Source: Musa acuminata AAA Group (Eukaryota > Streptophyta > Magnoliopsida > Zingiberales > Musaceae). From it: a DNA stretch of 64,000 bases. The stretch lies in NCBI RefSeq assembly GCF_036884655.1, contig NC_088345.1, forward strand, positions 30,841,001 through 30,905,000, written 5' to 3'. Within the stretch, counting starts at the first letter, position 1. Every line of letters starts with the position of its first letter. Positions 46,571 through 58,500 of this stretch are shown in pieces. Under the pieces are notes generated by a model. The model did not search any database, was not told the DNA's origin, and saw only the letters and a program-made list of their open reading frames with translations. A program made the position numbers and the translations under genes.

Positions 46571-49500
46571 TCAGTAGGATTGGTGGACAGACCTGAGGTG
46601 TGAATAGCACTCATCGCTACTTCTGAAGGAACTTATGCATACCCAGCAGATGTGCCTTCCGCACCTGCACTCCACATGGTTGCAACCTTCAGTCTTCTCG
46701 ATGGTAAGCCCACAGCTAGGGCAGTTGTTCACGTTTTCCTTCCCCCTACACCATTCTGCCAGCGAGAGGTCCGGGTCTTCCTTGTACTCCATGTACCTCT
46801 CACAAGATACAAAGGGATGGTACTCGAGATGACACTTCCTGCATGTCTCCGCTAAGCAAGCCCCGCAGATGAAAGGCCCAACCTCCTCTTCCAGGGGCGC
46901 AACACGGTATAAGTTGGGGCAGTCAGGTGTCGGACAAAACCGATAGGTCCCATCGCTGGATGCCACGAATGCACTCAACGAACCTCTGAAGAGCTCTTCC
47001 AGCTTCTCGAATGATAACAGAGATCTGAGATCTATGAGCAGGATTAGCTTCTGGCACCCCACCTTAGTGCAACAAAGGGGGAAACCATCACGTGATCTTA
47101 TGGTCGATTCAAGTTGATTTTCCAAGCAAGCTCGACAAAATGTATGCCCACAAGCTTCGAGTTTGTAAGGATCCTCCAGCTCGCATAAGCATATGGGGCA
47201 ACAGGATTCTGGTGGCCTCTCAATTACCCTATTTTGATTGATGGATAGCGCCACCTCAGAGATCAGGTCTTCGACCCTTTGCTTTAGTTCTCTGTCTCCT
47301 CGAACGTAGAGGGTATGGCGTCGAGTACTGAGAGTTACCTCGGCTCCAGGCACATTTTCCTTGAGCCCCTGAAGATCTGACCCAAACCTCTGCACCACCT
47401 CTTTCATCAGGTTTGGTGGGAGGCTGCGCCCTTGGAGGGGGATCTCAAGTAGCTTGTTCTCATGGAGAGTTAGCAGTGAATGGACCAAATTCTTCTCAGC
47501 CACAGATACTTCCTTTGGGGGACCAAACACTCTGATGTTCAAGTTCTGCCGGTCATACAGAACGTAAGTTCCAGTCTCTCGCTCCACAGTTTTTAAACAT
47601 GCAACACCATCCCGGGAAAAAAGAAGCTGCAGCACTGCTGGGGTGAGGCTTGAATGAGTTATCGTTTTGCCTTGTGTCAACTGCTCCAGAGGTCTCCTCA
47701 AATCTACAATATTTTTAGGGGAATTTGCAGATATCTTTACTCTATAAGAACCATTATCATTTTGCTCTAGGTTGTAGGACACACCTGCAGCATGACACAA
47801 CCAGCTGAAAGCTTATATATTGCAACTGAACTTTGAAGCTAACTGGATAATACAAGTAACACTAAGCAGTTACAACAAGAGATACAAGTCCATTCCTGAG
47901 AGGTTATTATATCCAAACATTAATTTCCAAAAGGTTTTCTTTATCCACAGAAGGAAGAACTCTCAAGAAGATGAAACTTGCCCAGAATGAGAATCCAAAG
48001 CAGGAAAAAATTTGAAAACTTATTACTTCACAAAAACAAAAGCTAACCAAGAAATGACAAGTTAAAAACACCAAATTACTAAGGAAATATTTTTAACTTG
48101 TGGAACCAGTGATTAAGTAAAGGAGTTCTATTAGCAAGCCATCATGAAGTAATATAGCATGTAGAAATTTAGTGCTATTACACAATGAAGTCTAGAATAA
48201 TTTGTTATCATTTTGGTAAAGAGAATTGATGTACTGAGACAAGTTAAACAGGACAAAACTACCACGCACTATAAGCTTGAAATGCCATGTTGAAAGAAAA
48301 ATAAAATCTATATCTCTTCTGAGGCTGGAAGTTGATAAATAAGCCACTTATGCAGCACAAATTAATAGTTCAAAGGATCCCCAAGAGGCTATTGGAAGCT
48401 GAATTTAAAAATTAATAGCTAAGGTCAAGTGCTAGTTCTTGACAAAAATAATATACACATATATACTCATCCTCTTTCCATCATCCAGGTATTTCAACAC
48501 TGCTGATTACCCACTTTCAGTTTTCTTCCCATTTGCTGAAAATTTTCACCACATGAACCAAATCTAACAATGCACCAACACTGTTGCAAATTAGAATATG
48601 CAGGTGCCCTCCACTGCTTCTTTTCTCTTTCCATCCCTAAGACTTGTTTCGATCTTTCAGAAAATGGTCATCCAGGGATCTATCATCCAAAGATGCATTC
48701 ACAAGGAAAAGAACTTGAAGACTTCTTTATGTCCCTTTTACCAATTTGTCATTTACCTTGGCCAACATCATCGTCGACAATAATAGAACTAAACTACCAA
48801 TGGTTTATAATGCATGGCAAGTTCTTCAAACAGGCATCAAACAGTGATGCTCGACCCTTTCAAAGACATTAAACATATCCTGATTTACTTTACAGTAGCC
48901 AAATTATTCTCTTGCATAAGACAATCTTCCAATCATATATTTCTCTGGCCTTCCTTCTCTTTAATGCAAAGCTTTGGGTCCAGAAATTCATATCTGATTG
49001 ACACACAACATTATCAACTAGACCAAATCCTAACGTCAAGACAATTATGAATTATGTGAATGTGAGTGAAGTATGACTTTTCAGTAATATTTTTCAGATC
49101 TCAACGGAGTCCAGATGAATGTCATCCATTAGCACGTACATGTTAGTTGAGATACTCCATGAAAACAACCAGAAAAGTTCATTCTGAACTGTGCCAAACA
49201 TTATGACCTGTTTTTTTTGCAGCAATCTCAAAACCACCATGTTCTACATCCTAAGAAGCACATTTCAAATAAATTATTCCCATGTTAGCTGGGGGTCTAC
49301 TCTATTAAAAAGATAACCTACATCAGCAACACAAATTTAAGAAGACCAGAAAAAATATAGTACTTTTCCACCCTCAATGGCATGGTAAAATTGGTTCCAG
49401 TCCAGAACTCAAACTAGAAAGCAGCACTCTGAGCAATCCTTTGATTCTAGAAGGCCGCAATAAATATTATAACATGGCAATCATCTCAATAACTTTTGCC

Positions 49501-52500
49501 ACCTATGTACCAAAATCTAGAACTACTACAAATATCTAGAGGTTCTACAGACTCAACTGTCAACAAGAGCAGATTGCATCAGAACTGCTTACTAATCACG
49601 GTCTGATACATCATGAGCTAACAGTCCATTCCTACATAGACATCAAAAGTAGGTGCAATAAGGGAGTGAATAAGTGTTTAAAATAATGGATCTGATGATG
49701 TTTTTGTCCTCTGATGGCTTATAAGCATTATGGACTATAAAAGACTTCCTAGAATGATTTACTCACTATGGAAATTATAATACATGCCAACCACTTCAAA
49801 GATAAAGCATTAATCACAAGAAAATTCTTAAGAGAAATAGTTGGTGTCTAACTCAAAAGCACAGGAAGAATACAATCTTCTAGGCCAACTAATTTATTGA
49901 TCAACATCAAGTCAAGTACTTCTGGTGCACTTGGGAATTGGGAACGCATTTGAAATATGCATTGATCGCCCATTACACATTTTAAATGTGAATTGATGTT
50001 TGATAATTTTTTTTCAAATTGCATTTGGCCTAGATGTTACATTGCAAATGCTCAAATGCTAATGTTACTTTATTTGGCCTGGATGTTGTATTTCAAATGC
50101 TTAGATACCAATGCCACCTTAGGGCGCATTTCAGCATTTTGTCAGATATTAGTGAAAATTTTCAAAATTTTCTAAGTACCCTGTGACATTATCGAAAATC
50201 ATTTCCTCTCCCCTTTTCTCAATTTCTGTCATCGTTAATATGATATTTTATTTATTTATTTTTAAAGGATATTTTATATTAACTGGACCATACAAAATTT
50301 TTGTAAAATGACATACATTCATTTATTTATTTTATTTATTTACATAATTTAAATAAAAAATATGTATTCACATTTGAATACATATTAAAAATATTAGAAA
50401 GGTAAATTTGTCATATAATATTCAATGAGTTTTTGAAATATAATTTTACTAAACAATACTAACGTCAATGCACATTTAAAATGTAATTTCATATATTATT
50501 TACCAAGCACTCAAAGCATTGCACAACTGCACATTCATTCAAATCTCTTTCTCCAAATGCATATTAAAAATACAAATGTGTTTCCAAACACACCCTTCCT
50601 CAATTTGCTTTATTGTATTTATTTACAATTACATGCATCATTCAGCAATAGGATTTCAAGCTTCATTTTAATTTAATCATTTATCATTTGTTCCTTGCTC
50701 GTATGTGATATAGCTTCCAAATCTAAGTGAATCAGTTAGCAATTTGTTATAATCTTGATAACCAATACTGTCATTGTTCATGTATATAATTTCTTTTTCA
50801 AAAAACCAACTACCCAACTAAAAAGTGCTACACAAGTTTTCATCTATAAACTTTTTTCAATTATTAAGTGGATAAGTACAAAGTTGTACATCTATTGCAG
50901 ATAACTCGAACATAAATAGAGCTAGTTGCTCAAAACCCAATATGAATTGATGAATGTTATCATATTAAGCAATCTATTTAGCAAGCTTCATCTCCAAGAC
51001 ATTATGAATTTAGATACTCTTCCATTTTCCACTATGTTCACTTCCAGAATCTAATTATCAAAACTTTGAAAAATCTTTGAGATTGAGAACCACAAAAATA
51101 GTTATTTAGAAGAGCATATTGAAATCGCTTCAATAGACGATAATATGAGAAAAAATCATTTATGATGGTATGGACATGTACGTAGGAAATCTCCATATAT
51201 GATAATCAGAAGAGATGAAATAATTAATGTTAGTAGTATGAGGAGAGATAGAGGAAGACCTAAAAGGACCTTAATAGAAATTATAAATAATAATTTAAGT
51301 ACTCTGAACCTAACCAAACATATAACTTTTTACATATCTCAATAGCACCAAAAAATCCATGTAACTGATCCCAAATAGTTGAGACTTACGATTTTGTTAT
51401 TTTTGTTGTAGAAGAATACATTGAAAAATATTATTTTCTTCCTCCTAAGTCAAAACATGTAGATGGAATAAGAAACATTGATATACAGAGTAAATTATCA
51501 AACAGAAGTACATACATACCCCTTTGGCATCTGAAACTTTCTAGTAGTGAATCCAGTTGTTTCCTGATAGCACAATAGACACGTGAAGGAAATGACAAAG
51601 AGCTATTAAATACTTGTTGGCATTGTATCTTCTGCCACGTCTCAAAACCAGGCAATACTTTCCCTTGGATGTGATTTAAAGCCTTTTCAGCCTCCAGATG
51701 CAGACTTCCATCAAATGTAATCATAGCTTTCATGGTGAAATCCTTTGGTTCAGGTTTGAATACTTCGACCCTGAAATTATTGTCAGAAAAATGCTTGTGA
51801 GTCATAAAAGGAGAAATTTCTTTAATAAGTGCTTCTGCACATGTAGCAATTGGTGGGTCAGCAACTGCCATTCCTCGTGCAAGGTGAATGCCAAGGATTC
51901 TCCTCTTTGTCAAACCTAGAAGAGCATCACGGAGTTCTTCTTCCGATATGTCTCTGGGAACTCCTGTTAAAAATACACAATTCTGGCGTTTTTGGCTGAC
52001 CTGAATGTTAATATACCTTCCTCCAATTGTCAAAGCAAAACAGTCCCTAACAATATATTCAGCCTCTCCATCTGCACACGTGACAAGTGCAATTCCCCTG
52101 CAAGGCCTCCTTGGCCAAGAGACTTTGACTCTTACTGCAGAAAATGGTGTCACCTTCGGTTCAACTGCTTTGATGGGCAGTGCTCTAATCATGGACCCAC
52201 AAAACTCCACCTCGTTCAGCTTGGTGACAGCATTTTCAGCAATTTCAGGACTAAGGAACGTTATCCTTCCCCATTTATTCACATATGATCCCTCTTGTCC
52301 AGTCCCTCCATATTTTTGAAAATTAGCTATTCCACACGCATACTTCTCAACCATCACCAGAAGTTCCTTGTCATTTAGAGAAGATGAGTTTGGATGCAAA
52401 ATTTCCACAGTCAAATATCGTTTTTCAAGCTCCAGATGCTTAATTTCAGCACCAGAGCCAAAGAGAGCCAAAGAAGAGGAAATACCAGGTCGGCCTGGAA

Positions 52501-55500
52501 ATAAACGTTTCTCAATACACTCATTTCTCAAGCATTTTTTTTCGTACTCCAGGGCATCCTTAACAATACTAGCCACCTGCTCTATATCTTTTTCTGAAGC
52601 ATATACATGAACCTCACTTTTACTAAAGTCAATATCTATACTGATTCGGTTATCTGAGCAAACATTTTGAGTGTGCAAAATTAACCTCTGTAAGTTTTGG
52701 TTTGACTTTCCACAAAATCTTTTAAGCAAATTATTGCCAACTCCAGATATCACATCCATCAGCATCTTCCGACTTTCCAACTGGTACAAATCAAATAGAG
52801 GAGGCTGAATCATGCACAAGTCATCAAAGTCAACAGCAGTTACACAAACCAAATAGTCAGTCAATGATGACAAAATCTCCCCAAACACCACCCAATCTGG
52901 CCTTTTCCCGTAGACTAACAATGAGCTTGATGGATGAAGTTGTATGCGTTGACCAGTTAAAGCCACTTCATAACCAAGTTGATTGCGTCCAGAGAACATT
53001 GCAACATTCTCTACAAGAGATGAAAGTATGACCTTCTTCAATAATTTATCATAACAACTTGGTTCATCTGGGTTCCATAACCAGTAACTAGGAACAATAA
53101 TGTTGAGCTCATGCTGGAGACAGCTTTCCAACTCTGATACAGCTTCCTGACATCTCCTCAGTGACTTTGCATTGATGCTATTCCGCCAACACCAATTCCT
53201 ATTTACAGGCTCACCCTCCCATTTCTTGTAAACAGAGAGAAGAGTGAAAAGGTCTCCATCATGATGGCAAAATGGAACCCTAAGACAGTCAGCTCTATAT
53301 TTATCCTCTTCGCTACCAACTCTACAAAATATACTGCTAGCATTCGGCATTATAGTGGCAAGGATGATACCCTCCTTCCTCAAACCATGATCAAAACAAC
53401 CAAGAATTATTTTCCCTAGCCGTGGCTCAATACCCAATTTCACTAAATACCAACCAGTCTCAGTAAGTTCATATGCATCAGTTTTGTGTGTAACAGCACC
53501 CAAATGGATTAGATTCTGAATTGCTACTTCAGTAGCCTTTGGACATGGAGCATCAACAAACTCGAAGTCTTGAACGTTCTTAATACCTAAAGCAAGGATT
53601 CTCAACACAGCAATTCCAAGGTGCACTTTACGAATTTCAGGTTCCTGATGCATTTTCATTGCCTGAAAATCAGATTCTGAGTAAAGCCTGAAACACTTAC
53701 CCGATTCTGTTCGACCTGCTCGGCCAGCTCGTTGGTTAGCAGAACTTTGGCTGATCCTACTAACCTTAAGCACATTCATACCAGAGCTAGGTTCAAACCT
53801 GCTTTCTTTGACCATGCCAGAATCAACAACATACTTAACACCTCTGATAGTAAGTGATGTCTCAGCTATGTTAGTGCAGAAAATAATTTTTCTCTTGCCA
53901 GGGTAATTTTGAAAAACATGTCTTTGTTCAACAAAAGAAAGCTTTCCATGCATTGGCAGCACAATGGCAGTGGGATCAGTGAAGTTTTCACAAGCCCATT
54001 CTACTTCCATCTGAGAAGTCAAAAATGCTAGGATACCACCATCTCCCTCTGTCTTATGAATCATGTTCACCATCTTTAAGACATCAGAGGCATATGAAGC
54101 ACACTTTCCAGAGAAGTCCTTCACAACGGCAGATATATCAGGAATATATTTGATTTCAACAGGAAAGTTTCTTCCCTTGACATATAAGGTGCTGCAACTG
54201 TAAAAATAGCCTGAGAGTCTGCTTGCGTCAACTGTGGCAGACATTATTATAAGCCGTAAATCTATATTCTCAAGCAGCTTCCTCTTAATCAATGCCAAAA
54301 GCAGATCAGTGTTCAAGCTTCTTTCATGTGCCTCATCTATAATAATGCATGAAATATGGGGCAAACCTGTACCTTTCATAAAATGCTGCAAGAGACAGTG
54401 ATCTGTCATAAATATCAGGCCCAAGCCAAATTCCTGAAAGGATGAATAGGTAGGATAGGAGTGCACAAAATTGTTGGAATAGCACCCATTGGCTTCCTCT
54501 CCAACCCTTTGTGCCAAAGAGTTCACCGCAATTTTACGAGGTTGAGTGCACACGACAGCTCCATCAGCACCTAGTCCTGAATCAGCAAGAAACTGGACCA
54601 GTTGAGTACTTTTCCCTGAACCAGTCTCTCCAATCAAGACCATGACCTATGAGAACCAAAGAATAAAATTATAAAAATATTTTTCAGTCCTTAACTAGTT
54701 TTGGCCAAAAAAAAAAGGGAAGTCCATGATTCTACTTGAAGTAATCATGAAAGTAGATCTGAAAATGCTATTTATTCAAAAATAAACTATACAAAGTCGA
54801 ATTTGAATAGGTATTGATATACCAATAACTAGATGAACTACAAAGTAGCTAAGCCAAAATTTACAAGAAAAGCAACATTGTAGCAATCAAACTATTGAAG
54901 CTTCCATGAGTGGCAATATTTGTTAAGAATAAGAACACTCTTATCATGCCAACTGCCAAACCCAGCAGCTCCACAAGACATTTTATATACAGCTATGTAC
55001 CACGAAACTTGAGAACTAGTAATAAGTACCCCAAGAACTAGTATTAATTATCCCGAATGAAGAACTGGATATGGTTGTCTTTATGAATGTTTGTTGGGTT
55101 GGACTTATGATGTTGCAGATGTTAGAATTAATGATAAGAGCAGAACCACCAAACTAGTTAAAGAACTTAAAATTTTAGCCGACCCCAAATAGTTGGGACT
55201 TATGGCTTTATTGTTGTTGTTGTTGTACATTCTGGAAAAGTCATATGTTGGCAAACCATATGTAAGAACATGCCATATAAATTTTGTTGATAAGAAAGCC
55301 ATATATCTTAAGTTATAACAAGTCGAACATGGAAAATAATGGAAGCATCTAACATCAGATGGTATTGTCATGTTCTATCTCTACCTTTCTATCAGTAACA
55401 ACATCCACCCAGTTCACAATAATAATGATGTCATAAGGCTACAGCCACCAATATATAGAAAAATGTAACAATGATGTTATCATGTTATTGCAATTACATA

Positions 55501-58500
55501 AGTATGATAAAACCCTAGGGTTTTATCATAAAAGAAATGGGAGAAAAGGGAATGATCACTTCGAGGGGATCGGCCTCCTAAGGTTTGTCAAAAGACTGAA
55601 TAATATTTCATTGATTGATGAAAAGAAACAGATACATCCCTATTTATAAAGTTCCACCCAGAGTCCACCAGGACTTGGACTCTTAATAATAAATAAATAT
55701 TAAATACACCCCTATCAGACTCTAAGTACGGTCTCCACTTCTTGATAGTGTAAGCAATAGGTCGGCCTTTCAGTGTATTAGTCATTACAATCTTCTAGAG
55801 AACCCTCTCTATCCGATGGCTAGTGGTAGTTGTGACCTTACTTCTGCGTCTTCCTTTTAGATCATCTACTTTCCATTAATAAAAAATTTCATGATTTGTT
55901 TAGAAAAATTCCAAGAAACATCACCCAGGGTTGATAGTCATAAAATTCCAAGCATCACTTCGAAGTCTTCCAAGGGTAGTAAAAATAAGTCCACAAGCAA
56001 CTCTTGGCCCTGTATAATCAATTTTATCTTCGAACATTTGCTATTACAAGTTAAAATTCATCCATCAGTGACCTTTACTTAAAATTAGTGATATCTACAG
56101 ATCAAGCTAATGCACCTCGGTGTCACTTGGCCAAGGAGAGGATAAAGACATCATTTGTGATCTAAGAGTGTTGCTTCATTGAGCATTGCAGAGTGAATTA
56201 GTAGAGAGATAGATAGAGAAGTTTTAGAGATGGAAATGTGATGTTGAACTAGAATAATAAGGGAGTATAGGTCTAGAGGATAATTACTAGTTAATGTAGT
56301 GAGAGGTGCACTTAAGGGGGTTTGAGGTATATTCATATAAATCAAATTTTAGATTATCATTGTAGTGGCTCGGATTGCTAAAGGATCAAGATTTTAAAAG
56401 GGAAAGATAGACTCAATAAAAATAATATGTTATAATACAAAGACATTTTGAGTTTAATGATCATATCACTGAAAAATATTATATTCAAGGGAATATCTAA
56501 TGAAGATATTACAAGATGCAAGACTTCGATCTTGGTATTAACAGCCTTCAATGTGGTAGGTCAATCGGTCAACAACCTTACTGTCCATAAAATTGTTAGT
56601 ACTACTAGTATCAATCAAAACTGTAACATGCTGATGTTCCAAAGTTCCTTCAACTTTTATAGTTTGCGGGTTAGAGTAGCTTACTAATGCATGCACTGTA
56701 TGTATGATAGGTCCAACATCTCCACCAGAATCCATACCTTCATGATCGGAGTCTACATTGTTAGCTTCTGGTTCCTCTCCAATTGGTTCAATCATTAAAA
56801 ATTGTCCTTGTTTACATCGGTGCTCCCTACTTCACTTTTCATCACAGTGCCAGAACAAATCTTTCATTGATCTTTCCTTGAGTTCTTCTCAGGTTAGTCT
56901 TCGGGTGTTAGGGTTTCGGTTGGGAATAAATGGTATAGGTGGCTTGCTGATCATCTGTTTGTTGTCACTTCTGTTTCGACGATTTTTCCTACTGATTTTT
57001 TCCTCATGCAAACGTGCAAATAAGATTGCAGCTATCATAGTGCGAGGTTGGCAAGCTTTGACTTCACACCGGATATCTAAATTAAGTCCTTCAATAAATG
57101 TTCCCACTAGTTATCATTCGGACCAATCTTTGACTTGATCTGACAATCGTTCAAATCTGCTATGATATTCTAGCACTGTAGAAATCTGATTAAAGCGAAT
57201 GAGAAGCCATCTCTTGAATGACTCCCACGAGGAGACCCCGTGACAAGTTTCGTACCAATCATATCATTGGATTGCATCTCCATCTAGTTGGATTGAAGTT
57301 GTTTCCACCTTGGATTCTTCTGGAGTTCTATGAAAACGAAAAAAAATTTCTGCCCTAGAAATCCAACTGGTCGGATCTCCATTTTCGCATCTTGGAAATT
57401 CCACCTTCATGCGGGGGTAGCTTACATCCTGTTCTTGGTTCCTTTTTCTGGTGTCTCCAGGTCGATTCAACATAAGACTTGAACTTTCATCTTGTTGAAG
57501 CTTGCTAAAGCTCTCTAGTAGGCTCCTTTTGAAATCATTAAGTGTTTCTTGCATCCAGTTCTCAATTCTAGTTTCCAAAGCTTCTAGTTGAGCTTTCACT
57601 GAATTATTGATAGCCATTGTATAGGACTGTAGATATGTAATCCCCAATTGTTGTTTCTGTTGTCTAGTCAAGGGCATCAGCATTGCCCTATTTGGTGCAG
57701 TTGTTGTGAAGCTTATGTTGAGGGCGTGAGGAATCGCGACGCTACCGAGGAAGCGGATGCCGAGAGTAGCTTGAGGGCTCGCTGCAGTCGTCATGAGGAG
57801 GATGCTGCTGCTAAGGCTGGGAGGCAGCGGTGGTGGCACAGCTGGGAGCAGCGTTGAGGGTGTAAGGGATCATTACGAGGCTACTGAGTAAGCGGATGCT
57901 GAGAGCAGCGTGAGGGCTCGTTGCGGTCGCTGCGTGCGCGGCTAAAGGCAAAAGCGTCGTCACAAGCGGTTGTGGCCCAAGGGGAGGCAGCGAGGGTCAC
58001 GATTGGGAGGCGAGCGATAGTGGTCGCTGGCCGGGAAGCAGCGACGACGACCCTTTCTCGTCGAGCAGGATGGTGAGTTACCCGCCCACGAGGAGGGATG
58101 GTCGAGCAGTTATGGCTGCGACCCAAGGGGAGGCAGCGAGGGTCACGATTGGGAGGCGGGCGACAGTGGTCGCTGGCCGGGAAGCGGCGACGGTGGTGGT
58201 TGCTGGCCGGGAAGTAACGACGGTGGCCCTTTCTCGCCGAGCAGGATGGTGAGTTGCCCGCCCACGAGGTATGGTTGAGCGGCTGCAACCCAAGAGGCAA
58301 CGAGGGTCGTGGCTGGGAGGCGAGCGATGGTGGACTCTAGCCGGGAAGCAGCAGCGGCGACGGTCGCTAGCCGGGAAGCAGCGGCGACGACCCTTTCTCG
58401 TCAAGCAGGATGGGGCGCACTGCCCTCACGCTGCTCTCGGTTGGGAGGCACGCTGTTGGCAGCGCCATCTCAGGCGAAGGCGCGATTGAGGCGGCTGTAG

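Larger units (their letters stand above)
47785..51519 (-). other. Intron 2 of the helicase-RBR gene
   Basis: This 3.7-kb AT-rich intron has a GGGGTATGTATG donor and a TGCTGCAGG acceptor context. It is phase 1: the glycine codon is split G|GT. Small ORFs on the plus strand (48,570-49,050) show no domain. A LINE fragment sits near its 5' end (51,100-51,412). A possible MITE lies around 49,915-50,600. Confidence 0.8.

Noticed and set aside
57881..58500. Arginine/proline-rich ORFs on both strands
   Set aside because: They coincide with the GC-rich tandem repeat, overlap in several frames and show no domain.
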